Part shown: positions 16,191 to 24,090 of the stretch, piece after piece
Position numbering within the stretch: position 1 is the stretch's first letter
Layout of the letters: every line of letters starts with the position of its first letter
Assembly: GCA_900771425.1 (NCBI GenBank)
Contig: CAAGNV010000076.1
Span: forward strand, 1-26,252
Direction of reading: 5' to 3'
From: Bacteroidaceae bacterium
GTDB taxonomy: Bacteria > Bacteroidota > Bacteroidia > Bacteroidales > Bacteroidaceae
Length of the DNA: 26,252 nucleotides
Notes under the pieces: model-generated
Databases searched by the model: none
Told to the model about the DNA's origin: nothing
What the model saw: the letters and a program-made list of their open reading frames with translations, nothing else
Program-made: the position numbers and the translations under genes

Positions 16191-16832
16191 TTATGCTTCT
16201 GTGTTGTTGCCGGCTGGCTCTTCTGCTTTCAGTAGGAGGAAGTCCTTGCTGTTTTTCAGTCGGACAATCTCTTCGTGAATCAGTATGCATGCCCATGCAT
16301 CGGTTGCTGCGTACGACTTCTGTGCGTCGGTCAGTATGTCTGCCTCCCAGTTTGTCAGTTGCTGCCGCTTGCTGATGAACCCTCCGAGCAGGTTGGCATA
16401 GAGCTTCTGCAGGGCGCAGTCGGCGATGCCTATCTCCTTTGCCTCATCTTGTAACTCAATGTATGTGCCTACGTCGATTGGCCGGCGGTGCTTCAAACTG
16501 CGGAAATCGTCCTTGAGCGAAAGACCTACTTTCCTGACCTCTGTGCTTTCGAGCAGGCGCACGATGCTGTCGGTCATGCCTATGCGGTTGAGGCGGAACA
16601 GGAAGCAGGTGTCCTTCGTCGATACCTGAAGCAGTGCTACCTCATGGGTTACTCCGCGCTTGAACGAGGGGCGTGTCTCGGTGTCGAGCCCAAGTATGGG
16701 CTGTGTCATGAGGTAGTCCACTGCCCTGTCGGTTTCGTCTTGGGTAGTTATCGTAAATATTCTGCCTCCGAACTCAGCCTTGGGCAGTTTTGGTATGATG
16801 GTCTTGTCAAATTTCTCGTAAATCGTCTTCAT
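16191..16832 (-). CDS. DEDDy-type 3'-5' exonuclease (RNase D-like)
   Basis: The 213-aa product contains all the motifs of the DEDDy exonuclease fold: ExoI D50-T-E52 in 'LGLDTETRPSF', ExoII D108/D109 in 'GLSLKDDFRSL', and ExoIII Y174-A-A-T-D178. Without the HRDC domains of full RNase D it is a single-domain 3'-5' exonuclease. Substrate (RNA or DNA) cannot be read from the sequence, but the neighbour is an rRNA methyltransferase, so RNA processing is plausible. Its start overlaps the end of the DUF5063 gene by 26 bp, which implies coupling. Confidence 0.9.
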   Translation of the reverse strand: MKTIYEKFDKTIIPKLPKAEFGGRIFTITTQDETDRAVDYLMTQPILGLDTETRPSFKRGVTHEVALLQVSTKDTCFLFRLNRIGMTDSIVRLLESTEVRKVGLSLKDDFRSLKHRRPIDVGTYIELQDEAKEIGIADCALQKLYANLLGGFISKRQQLTNWEADILTDAQKSYAATDAWACILIHEEIVRLKNSKDFLLLKAEEPAGNNTEA

Positions 16833-17343
16833 CGTATTTTACTTCATGTATTGCCCTCAATACGTTGGCAGCCTTCTGCCCCCATTCGTCCTCAAAGTTC
16901 ATCTTGACCACTGCCACGGCAGTCATCATGTCGGCCTCGACTCCTAACTTATAGACGTAAGCAAAGTTCTTTAACTCTTGGTATATGTCTGCCAAGTTCT
17001 CGCTTATGGTTGCAAGTACCGGTGTGTCGCTGTATTTCATGTCTTCAACAAACACATCGAGATAGTCGTCGCGGTCGGCCATGATCGACGCAATGTTGCA
17101 TCGTATGATGTCGTAGTTCTCCTCCGTGACATAGTCGGCGGGCATAGCCTCCTCGTCGTCAAGCAGCTCGTAGCGCGGAAGCAGTGTGCCTTTCAGGTAG
17201 AGCAAAGGCATCAGTTTGCTCATGATGTCGAGTACTTCGCTTCGCTGTTTGCCTTCGATTCCTTCGAGAAAAGCGCAGTACTGTACTGCCACTGTCACGA
17301 ACTCAAGAACGTCGCGCTGATATATTGGTTTGTCGCTGTCCAT
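16807..17343 (-). CDS. DUF5063-domain protein
   Basis: The 178-aa cytoplasmic product, starting MDSDKPIYQRDVLEFVTVAV, matches DUF5063 in length and in blocks such as 'LLPLLYLKGTLLPRYE' (here 'LMPLLYLKGTLLPRYELLDD') and 'VTEENYDIIRCNIA'. Its function is unknown. The order DUF5063, 3'-5' exonuclease, rRNA methyltransferase is, as far as I know, conserved in Bacteroidales, so the three may act together in RNA metabolism. I chose ATG 17343 over 17430, because the longer start would lie upstream of the -7 box at 17370. Confidence 0.85.
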   Translation of the reverse strand: MDSDKPIYQRDVLEFVTVAVQYCAFLEGIEGKQRSEVLDIMSKLMPLLYLKGTLLPRYELLDDEEAMPADYVTEENYDIIRCNIASIMADRDDYLDVFVEDMKYSDTPVLATISENLADIYQELKNFAYVYKLGVEADMMTAVAVVKMNFEDEWGQKAANVLRAIHEVKYDEDDLREI

Positions 17344-17369
17344 AATGTTTCTAATATACAAATCTGGTG

Positions 17370-17377
17370 CAAAGTTA
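17370..17377 (-). promoter_or_regulatory. -7 element of the DUF5063-exonuclease-methyltransferase run
   Basis: On the minus strand this reads TAACTTTG (TAnnTTTG), 27 bp upstream of the DUF5063 start. No good TTTG is seen 19-21 bp further upstream. Confidence 0.55.
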
Positions 17378-17477
17378 AGAAAAATAAGTGATATGCAGTT
17401 TAATTTCCTTTTATTATTCCAAAAAGGCAAATGAATTTGGACGTTTCGTTGCTAAATGTCAAATAAATCGCAATAAG

Positions 17478-17509
17478 TTTGGCAGTTTATAAATAAATAT
17501 GTATTTTTG
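17478..17509 (+). promoter_or_regulatory. Promoter of the large secreted protein gene
   Basis: TTTG at 17478-17481 and TATTTTTG at 17502-17509 are 20 bp apart. The predicted leader of about 55 nt is very A/T-rich, a common property of strongly translated Bacteroidetes messages. Confidence 0.85.
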
Positions 17510-17569
17510 CACAGTCAATCACAAACCGATTAATTAATCTTTATTATTAACAACAAAACAATTAAGTTA

Positions 17570-19753
17570 ATGAAAAAAATCTACGCTTTATTGGCAACTA
17601 TGCTTATGTCATCGATGGCATTTGCTCAGAGTGCCATTACTACAGAAAACCCTGTGCTCGACGAAATGGGGTATCGTCTTGAGAAAGATGTTGACTGGTA
17701 CGAAGGTACGGTCAATGGTGTCTCTTTCCTTCCTGACGGGTATGAGTTTGGTTCAGGCGTCGATGCCTTGTCGTACATTGCTGTGACAGAAGAAAACAAA
17801 CTCCCAGGTTATGAAATCAAGCTTAACGCCTATGGACTCAATCAATGTACTAACGAGGGCATGGAATGGTTCTACCTTCAACTGACTGGTAATGGCGTTA
17901 CTTGCGAACCAGGCAAAAATGGTCTTCGTACTACAAAGAACGAGCGTTGGTTCGCAATCAACGGCTTGCGTGCTAATCAGATTGTTGCTTTCGAACTTAC
18001 TGATACAACAGAAGCACAGTTTGTTGTCAGCAGTACTGCTTGTAACAATAAGACTGGTTGGGCAGATACAATGACTGAACCACTTCAGGCATTCGAGATA
18101 TCAGACTCGATTCACGCACTTCAGGAACTGGCTAACGGCGAAGGTACAGCCGACATGTGTCGTTACTATCGTGTCAATCCTGAGAGCGACGGATGGCTTT
18201 TCGTCAAGTTCAACGGTAAGTCACCTAACAATATGTGGCGCCTTCAGATATGGTCAAGCAAGGACGATGCTGAAGTTGTTTCAGCACCTGCGTTCTCTAT
18301 CAAGGCTGTTGACTACGAGGCACGCTGGATTAACGTAAAGGACGGACAGTCAACTTTCAACAATACTGTCTATACTTACTACTCACTTGACGGTTCTGAA
18401 CCTCTCTATCTCAAGGACACAGACAAGATTGACTACATCGACTCAATCGCTGTAACTGACCCAGAGACAGGCGACACCATCGACTGGAATGTTGAGACAC
18501 ACTACGTTCAGGTCGCTTATAAGGACGGTGGCGAATGGGGTGACTTCTTCTATGACCCAGCACTGGGGGCTGATTCATACCTCGTTATCACAAGCGGTGA
18601 CGACGAAGACGGTGACGGCTATGTAACAGTGAAGGCTCGCAGCGTCACTGCCGATGGCGTATTCTCACCTATAGCAGAACAGTCGTTCGCTGTTGGCGAA
18701 ATTCAGTTGAATGCCCCTGCGTTGACACTCGTCGGCATGGAAGGCGAAGACCGACAGTACCAGATTGGTTGGACAAACAACACTCTCTGCGGCGAAGAAG
18801 TAACTCTCAGTGTTAATATCGACGGTAACGACAGCCCTGTAGGCGCAGTCAACTTCGGTGACATCGTTACTGCAAAGTCAACTCTTACCGCTAAGGTCGA
18901 GAGCGACGGATACAACGAAAACGAAACAAGCATTGACGTATTCGATGCAGGCGAAACTTATTTCGCAAAGGACGGAGGCAAGTACTTCTGGGATTTCGTT
19001 AATCTTACTGAAGAACAAATCGAAAAGATTGACCATAAGTATGTCACATCAGCATACCTCGTGTTCGATGAAAACCCAACAGACACTACTTGGTTCACCC
19101 GCGATGAATACCTCGCATACGAAGGCGAATTCGATCCAGAACCAGTATATGGTTGGTTCGGTTGGGACGAACTTGACTCTCGTCAGGCTGGTCGCCACTG
19201 GCTCTCATTGCTCCGCGACTCTACTTTCGTGACTGGTTCAGAAGGTCAGGACAGCGTCGTTTACACATTTGCTTACGCTGCAGAACAGTGCGACCTCTTC
19301 CACGACGGATTCCAGTATGAAAATTCATACGGCGGCACTTACCCTAGCTACTGGTCAAACACTGCTATCTTCACTAACGGTGCTTTGATGAACGACGGTA
19401 ATCACGGACTTTACAACAACTCTAACCATGCCACTATCACTGTTCCTAACGTACAGTACGGCGAATATGTAGTTTACGTAACAAGCGCAGGGTCAGTTTG
19501 TGAACCATGCCAGGTAACATGGGACGACGAGGCACAGACGAATGTTTACGGTTACAGCAAGGACCTCGGCAAGAACGTATATCTCTACTCTGTAGCAGTC
19601 ATGACAAAGGAGAATCTCCCTGACATGATCGAAAAGGTAAATTCGAATGCAGTAGTGCTCAAGGATGTAGTATTCGACTTGTCTGGTCGCGTAGTAACCG
19701 AACCGACTAACGGCATCTACATCAAGAACGGCAAGAAGTTCTTTGTAAAGTAA
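17570..19753 (+). CDS. Large secreted protein with type IX-like C-terminal sorting tail
   Basis: The 727-aa product has a signal peptide (MKKIYALLATMLMSSMAFAQ). The middle is rich in beta strands and acidic residues. 'NTVYTYYSLDGSEPLY' (about 266-281) resembles the chitobiase/hexosaminidase C-terminal repeat that occurs in many surface proteins. The last 27 residues, 'VFDLSGRVVTEPTNGIYIKN' followed by GKKFFVK, look like the C-terminal signal of type IX secretion cargo as found in Prevotella. I see no catalytic domain that I can name. It could be an adhesin, a glycan-binding protein or a scaffold. It forms a single-gene unit between its own promoter and a strong terminator. Codon use (heavy use of GAC, AAC, GGC) looks like that of a well-expressed gene. 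Confidence 0.8.
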   Translation: MKKIYALLATMLMSSMAFAQSAITTENPVLDEMGYRLEKDVDWYEGTVNGVSFLPDGYEFGSGVDALSYIAVTEENKLPGYEIKLNAYGLNQCTNEGMEWFYLQLTGNGVTCEPGKNGLRTTKNERWFAINGLRANQIVAFELTDTTEAQFVVSSTACNNKTGWADTMTEPLQAFEISDSIHALQELANGEGTADMCRYYRVNPESDGWLFVKFNGKSPNNMWRLQIWSSKDDAEVVSAPAFSIKAVDYEARWINVKDGQSTFNNTVYTYYSLDGSEPLYLKDTDKIDYIDSIAVTDPETGDTIDWNVETHYVQVAYKDGGEWGDFFYDPALGADSYLVITSGDDEDGDGYVTVKARSVTADGVFSPIAEQSFAVGEIQLNAPALTLVGMEGEDRQYQIGWTNNTLCGEEVTLSVNIDGNDSPVGAVNFGDIVTAKSTLTAKVESDGYNENETSIDVFDAGETYFAKDGGKYFWDFVNLTEEQIEKIDHKYVTSAYLVFDENPTDTTWFTRDEYLAYEGEFDPEPVYGWFGWDELDSRQAGRHWLSLLRDSTFVTGSEGQDSVVYTFAYAAEQCDLFHDGFQYENSYGGTYPSYWSNTAIFTNGALMNDGNHGLYNNSNHATITVPNVQYGEYVVYVTSAGSVCEPCQVTWDDEAQTNVYGYSKDLGKNVYLYSVAVMTKENLPDMIEKVNSNAVVLKDVVFDLSGRVVTEPTNGIYIKNGKKFFVK

Positions 19754-19792
19754 ACTTCACATAACTGCCCGACAGAACAGGGCTTAACGACA

Positions 19793-19842
19793 AATCACCG
19801 ACGTGGGACATTCATTCCTCCGTCGGTGATTTTTTTCTTTTT
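19793..19842 (+). terminator. Intrinsic terminator of the secreted protein gene
   Basis: AATCACCGACG (19793-19803) pairs with CGTCGGTGATT (19821-19831), followed by TTTTTTCTTTTTT. It is the strongest terminator in the window. Confidence 0.92.
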
Positions 19843-19879
19843 TAAGGTTCTGACAAACGTAAGGTCATGATGTGAATGA

Positions 19880-19989
19880 CAACCGTTTGTACAAGTCTTT
19901 GCAACCACTTGTGTAGGCCTTTGCAACCGCTTATACAAGTCTTGGCAATCAAACGTACAGTTCGTGGCGCAATTTTATACAATACCCAT
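19880..19989. repeat. 22-bp tandem repeat (array D, five units)
   Basis: CAACCG, CAACCA, CAACCG and CAATCA start units at 19880, 19902, 19924 and 19946. The four-base cores GTAC, GTGT, ATAC, GTAC and ATAC stand at 19889, 19911, 19933, 19955 and 19977. All are exactly 22 bp apart. The array lies between convergent genes, beyond the terminator at 19842. Confidence 0.85.
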
Positions 19990-20003
19990 TATACTTCTTA
20001 CGA

Positions 20004-20088
20004 CACCGACGGTGCAGTAATAAACACCGTCGCCGCAGTTTACTGCACCGACGTGGTAGTAAACCGCACCGTCGAAGCAGTAACTATG
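20004..20088. repeat. 21-bp tandem repeat (array E, four units)
   Basis: CACCG recurs at 20004, 20025, 20046 and 20067, and CAGT/TAGT at 20015, 20036, 20057 and 20078, a strict 21-bp period that directly follows array D. Units mix CACCGTCG and CACCGACG, of which the reverse complement CGACGGTG also appears. A 75-codon frame crosses arrays D and E, but repeat structure explains it better than coding. Confidence 0.8.
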
Positions 20089-20108
20089 CATACGGCTGAA
20101 TGACGTTA

Positions 20109-20783
20109 TTATATAATGGTGTGTTCAACTATCTCACCGTCATATAAGTTGATTATGCGGTCGGCATAGCTGGCATCGTGCTGCGAGTGGGTAACCATGA
20201 TGATGGTGGAACCCTGGTTATGGAGTTCGCAAAGAAGGTTCATCACCTCCTTGCCGTTCTTCGAATCGAGGTTGCCTGTAGGTTCGTCTGCAAGTATGAT
20301 TTTTGGCTTTGCCACTACGGCGCGGGCAATGGCTACTCGCTGTTGCTGACCGCCTGATAGTTGGTGAGGGAAGTGACGCCGACGATGTGAGAGTGCCATA
20401 CGGTCCATTATTGCTTCGACGCGCTCACGGCGCTCACGTGCTGACATGCCCATATAGAGCAGCGGCAATTCTATGTTCTCATATACGTCGAGTTCATCGA
20501 TGAGGTTGAAACTCTGGAATACGAAACCGATGACACCCTTACGCATCTCGGTGCGCACGTTCTCGCTGAGCCGGCTCACGTCTTTGCCGTTTATCGTGTA
20601 AGTACCTTCGGTCGGTGTGTCGAGCATACCGAGAATGTTCAGTAGGGTAGATTTACCACAACCTGAAGGCCCCATGATTGCCACGAATTCACCTTCATTC
20701 ACTTCGATATTTACGTTACGCAGAGCCCAAGTCTCTATTTCTTCGGTACTGAATACCTTCTTGATGTTTTGTAATTTAAGCAT
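20109..20783 (-). CDS. ABC transporter ATPase, MacB/LolD type
   Basis: The 224-aa ATPase has Walker A GPSGCGKST (38-46), Q-loop 'VFQSFNLI', signature LSGGQQQR (142-149), Walker B ILADEP (163-168), D-loop 'GNLDS' and H-loop 'MVTHSQ'. It belongs to the family that drives MacB- and LolCDE-like mechanotransmission pumps, which act on periplasmic substrates rather than carrying them through the membrane. Its partner is the FtsX-type permease encoded 137 bp upstream on the same strand. The first gap (20784-20920) has no visible TAnnTTTG promoter. Confidence 0.95.
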   Translation of the reverse strand: MLKLQNIKKVFSTEEIETWALRNVNIEVNEGEFVAIMGPSGCGKSTLLNILGMLDTPTEGTYTINGKDVSRLSENVRTEMRKGVIGFVFQSFNLIDELDVYENIELPLLYMGMSARERRERVEAIMDRMALSHRRRHFPHQLSGGQQQRVAIARAVVAKPKIILADEPTGNLDSKNGKEVMNLLCELHNQGSTIIMVTHSQHDASYADRIINLYDGEIVEHTII

Positions 20784-20920
20784 ATTGTTTATTTGTTTTT
20801 TGTTTATTTGTAGGGTGGGGGGATTGGTATGATGGGGCTAATAGACTGATAGGGCTTTTATGTCCCTTTGCCATGTCGGACTATGTTAAAAAGCGAGTAA
20901 CTTATTAACGTTTTTGTCTC

Positions 20921-23305
20921 TCATTCCTTTTTAATTATTTCGGCTACATTTACATGCACCGCCTTGTATATCTTATGCCATACGGTGATGAAGGTGATGA
21001 GGACTATGATTATCCATCCAAGAATAACGGAGTATAAGTCTATTAGCAATTCCGGCACATTTATATAGTATGATCCCAATATAATAATTGCTATCACTAC
21101 AACCAGGGTGATGATCAGTTTTACTATATAACTACGGCAGAAGATCATAATGATGTCACGGGCCTTTGCGCCGTGTGCCTTTCGTATGGCAATCTCCTTT
21201 TGACGTCGGCGAGTCTCAAGCGATACTGACGAGAACACTGTGAGGATGATGCTGATGATACATACCACAGTCACCAGTACTATCATTCTGACAATGAATA
21301 AGTAAAAGTCATATTCATCGAAAAGTTTGTCGTAGAGCGAAGGCACCTTTATATGATAGTTGCTCGACAACTCAGGATTGGACTGATGCTCCAATTTATC
21401 CAATTCGTTGCACAGTGACTCATAACAACCTGCCTTTGCCAGAACGTAAGTCTCAAAGCCGAAATCTCTTAAGTATAATGAGTCTGCGCTGTTCATCATT
21501 AGTTTCTCCAGTTTCTGTACAGTAATTATATGGAACGCGATATAACCTTCACGGTGTTTGTCGATGTCCAGCTGATGGACATATCCGAGACGCACAAACT
21601 GATTGCCTGATTTCAGACTATATCGCTTTGCTGAAGGTTTGTGCTTGATGCCTAATTCATTGCACACTTGTTCGGCGTCACTGATTGTGGCATAGACAGG
21701 TATGACATGCCCTGATTCGTTCTTGTCAGGACTATCTGAAGGTATAATACTGGTTCGTGGATTAATCATTTGCCATGCTGACAATTCATAAATACGACCG
21801 TAAACTCTGCGCAGAAGTGTGTCAGAGCGAAAGACATCTGACAAGTACCCTTTCGTAATCCATACAGTATCTTCGGGGGCGTTAATGTCGTACTGCAACA
21901 TTCTGTATCTTCCCACTTTTTCAGCCGATGGCAGTTGCTGCAGTTTCTTTGCACAATCTGTAGTAGTAAAAATGTGTGCAATGCGCTGATACTGCATTAT
22001 GTCATTTTCGTACTTCGTTGGGAATGCAAATCCAACTGAAAATGATATCAATAGAATGACAGCAAGCAATATGTTGGCAACGATGAACTGGATTGTCTGA
22101 AGTATGCCGTGACCTTTTGTAGTTGGTGAATAACTGGTTCCGACAGTCTGGCACAGAGGCAACTTAATTGTTCGGCGGACTGCAAACCATGCAATGCCGA
22201 CAGATGCGACCAGGGTGGCAATGGTTATCCAAGTCTCAATACACAATATGCTGCTGAGTGGCCAAGGATTACTGCTACTGTCAAAATCTACCCTTGTCAA
22301 TACTACATAATCATATAATTCCCAACTAATCAGCATTGAGACCCCGAGTACGAACGTAAACAAGATCAGCAGTTCGGCACATAGCAATAAGAACAGGTGG
22401 ACTGACTGTGCACCGTTTTGCCTACGCAATGACATCTCGCGGCTACGCAGCATGAAAAGCTGTATCTGCATCTTCAGGTAACCGGAGAGCCCGATAAGTA
22501 AGATGCTGATTCCGAGAATAAAGAATATTGAAAGCAATATCTTGTTCTCATCACTGAATGTGTGGTGGTGCACTTCAGATTTGAACTTCGGAAATGCCTG
22601 TTTCATCTCTCTGCACAGATCATCGTATGTGTAGCCTTTGTTCAGCGAAACACGAATTGAAAAGCTTGGGAGATAGTCTGTTATGTGATTTTCGTCTGTG
22701 ACCACGATGAATGGAGGTAAACCGACATGCAAACCCTTGGTGCTGATAATGTCACCAACTCTTATTTCCTTTATCTCCTTCGAAGTATATAGTTCTGATA
22801 CTCCTATGTCATATCCAATAGGATTGATGCCGCCAGGGAAGAAGGCACTACATGCTTGGTCGGTCAACAGCACAGTCCCGTTTGGAACTTGTTCGAACGA
22901 CTTGCCTGAGATTGCAGATTTCAATCCATAATATTTCAGTATCTCATTGTTCCATATAGCAATTTCTTTTCCGTGATAATAATGTTTGCCTTTGTCGTCT
23001 TTGATATCACCAGAACACGAACTTGATGCTGTTACATATACTGATTTTACGGAAGGAAGGTCGCGGATTGTGCTGATGTTCTTTGCATCGTAATTCACAA
23101 AATGTAACATGTCCTCCTCTTCCCACAATGTGATGCCATAAATGTCGCTGTTGACACTTATGTCGTCGCTATATAATATAATGACTGTCAAGGTAAACAA
23201 CACGACCCCGACTGAAAGGCAGAGGACTGAAATGATGTTTTGAGTCTTGTATTTTAGAATGTTTCTCCATCCTGCTGCTAAATTGTGCTTAAAAAGTAAA
23301 TTCAT
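20921..23305 (-). CDS. MacB/FtsX-type ABC transporter permease (double-module)
   Basis: The 794-aa product starts with a cytoplasmic amphipathic stretch and a first membrane helix (about 22-45), a large periplasmic MacB_PCD-like domain (about 46-255), then membrane helices between about 258 and 430. A second periplasmic domain (about 440-665) and three more helices (about 670-780) follow. The FtsX signature appears twice, as 'REMSLRRQNGA' and 'KEIAIRKAHGA', one per module. Such double-module permeases are common in Bacteroidetes, often with a two-component system beside them, as here. The substrate is unknown; peptides, antibiotics or envelope stress products are possibilities. No membrane fusion protein or TolC-like gene is in the window. 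Confidence 0.9.
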   Translation of the reverse strand: MNLLFKHNLAAGWRNILKYKTQNIISVLCLSVGVVLFTLTVIILYSDDISVNSDIYGITLWEEEDMLHFVNYDAKNISTIRDLPSVKSVYVTASSSCSGDIKDDKGKHYYHGKEIAIWNNEILKYYGLKSAISGKSFEQVPNGTVLLTDQACSAFFPGGINPIGYDIGVSELYTSKEIKEIRVGDIISTKGLHVGLPPFIVVTDENHITDYLPSFSIRVSLNKGYTYDDLCREMKQAFPKFKSEVHHHTFSDENKILLSIFFILGISILLIGLSGYLKMQIQLFMLRSREMSLRRQNGAQSVHLFLLLCAELLILFTFVLGVSMLISWELYDYVVLTRVDFDSSSNPWPLSSILCIETWITIATLVASVGIAWFAVRRTIKLPLCQTVGTSYSPTTKGHGILQTIQFIVANILLAVILLISFSVGFAFPTKYENDIMQYQRIAHIFTTTDCAKKLQQLPSAEKVGRYRMLQYDINAPEDTVWITKGYLSDVFRSDTLLRRVYGRIYELSAWQMINPRTSIIPSDSPDKNESGHVIPVYATISDAEQVCNELGIKHKPSAKRYSLKSGNQFVRLGYVHQLDIDKHREGYIAFHIITVQKLEKLMMNSADSLYLRDFGFETYVLAKAGCYESLCNELDKLEHQSNPELSSNYHIKVPSLYDKLFDEYDFYLFIVRMIVLVTVVCIISIILTVFSSVSLETRRRQKEIAIRKAHGAKARDIIMIFCRSYIVKLIITLVVVIAIIILGSYYINVPELLIDLYSVILGWIIIVLITFITVWHKIYKAVHVNVAEIIKKE

Positions 23306-23360
23306 TGTTCTTTTGATTGAATTATTTAATGATTGGCGCCATTGTTTATGATTTATGTCG

Positions 23361-23391
23361 CAAAGTTAAGTGATTCGTTCTTTATGACAAT
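23361..23391 (-). promoter_or_regulatory. Promoter of the permease-ATPase operon
   Basis: On the minus strand, TAACTTTG (23368-23361) lies 19 bp from a TTG element (23390-23388). The predicted transcript start is near 23354, about 48 bp before the permease ATG. Confidence 0.7.
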
Positions 23392-23417
23392 GGATTTTTG
23401 TCGCCATAGATGCAGAT

Positions 23418-23457
23418 TGTATGATAATCATACACATCGCTGTATGAAAATCATACA
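23418..23457. promoter_or_regulatory. Two tandem 17-bp palindromes, candidate operator
   Basis: TGTATGATAATCATACA (23418-23434) and TGTATGAAAATCATACA (23441-23457) are palindromes that differ at one position (the eighth base, T or A), with centres 23 bp apart. They lie in the divergent intergenic region, about 70-95 bp upstream of the permease transcript start and about 80-105 bp upstream of the response regulator start. The neighbouring regulator with a Fis-type helix-turn-helix is the likely binder, an inference from position. Confidence 0.75.
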
Positions 23458-23517
23458 CTTTTATGACTGTTCCACTTGTTTTGTCGCTTTTAAGGGCACT
23501 TATATAGAATAAATGAG

Positions 23518-23525
23518 TATCTTTG
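23518..23525 (+). promoter_or_regulatory. -7 element directly before the response regulator start
   Basis: TATCTTTG (TAnnTTTG) ends only 4 bp before the ATG at 23530. The transcript would begin at or about the start codon (leaderless). No clear TTTG is found 19-21 bp upstream, which fits a promoter that needs an activator. Confidence 0.5.
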
Positions 23526-23529
23526 CAGC

Positions 23530-24090
23530 ATGAATACAAACTATGGAACTGTACTGGTCATTGATGACAATCCCGCCATACTTACAGCAGTGAAGATATG
23601 CCTTGGCGGTGTGTTTGAACGCATCATGACGCTGCCGTCGCCCGAATCCGTCATTGCATGCTTGCAGCAAGAACACGTCGATGTGATTTTGCTTGACATG
23701 AACTTTTCACTTGGCGTGAACTCGGGGCAGGAAGGCATGATGTGGCTCACTGCCATTCACCACCGACACCCCGATGTCCCAGTGGTGCTGATGACAGCGT
23801 ACTCTGACGTAAAATTAGCTGTACGTGGATTGAAGAACGGCGCAGCAGATTTTGTGACAAAGCCATGGGATAACGACGAACTGATACGCGTGTTGAAGGA
23901 TGCTATCGACCACTCTCAGGAAATCGTTTCGCTTGACGTGATCGAGAAGGAGCATGTAAGAAAGGTAGTAGATAAGTGTCATGGTAACATGAGTAAGGCC
24001 GCCGAACTGCTGGGCATTACACGCCAGACACTATATAAGAAGTACAACAACTCGCTCACCAATGCAGACGGTAGCGGTTCAATCAGATGA
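23530..24090 (+). CDS. RegA/ActR-like response regulator (receiver plus Fis-type HTH)
   Basis: The 186-aa regulator has a receiver domain with the acidic pair D12-D13, phosphorylation site D56 ('VILLDMNF'), T89 and K111 ('FVTKPWD'). Residues about 140-175 form a Fis-family helix-turn-helix, 'KCHGNMSKAAELLGITRQTL'. The AAA+ sigma-54 activation domain that separates these parts in NtrC-type regulators is absent, so it should act directly with the main polymerase, as RegA/PrrA-type regulators do. It overlaps the kinase gene by 4 bp and is divergent from the ABC transporter operon that it probably controls. Confidence 0.92.
   Translation: MNTNYGTVLVIDDNPAILTAVKICLGGVFERIMTLPSPESVIACLQQEHVDVILLDMNFSLGVNSGQEGMMWLTAIHHRHPDVPVVLMTAYSDVKLAVRGLKNGAADFVTKPWDNDELIRVLKDAIDHSQEIVSLDVIEKEHVRKVVDKCHGNMSKAAELLGITRQTLYKKYNNSLTNADGSGSIR

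Noticed and set aside
19876..20103. 75-codon plus-strand frame
   Set aside because: It consists wholly of arrays D and E, whose mixed 22- and 21-bp periods explain it.
23530..24090. NtrC-type sigma-54 activator
   Set aside because: The AAA+ domain is absent between receiver and helix-turn-helix, and no convincing -24/-12 element was found nearby.
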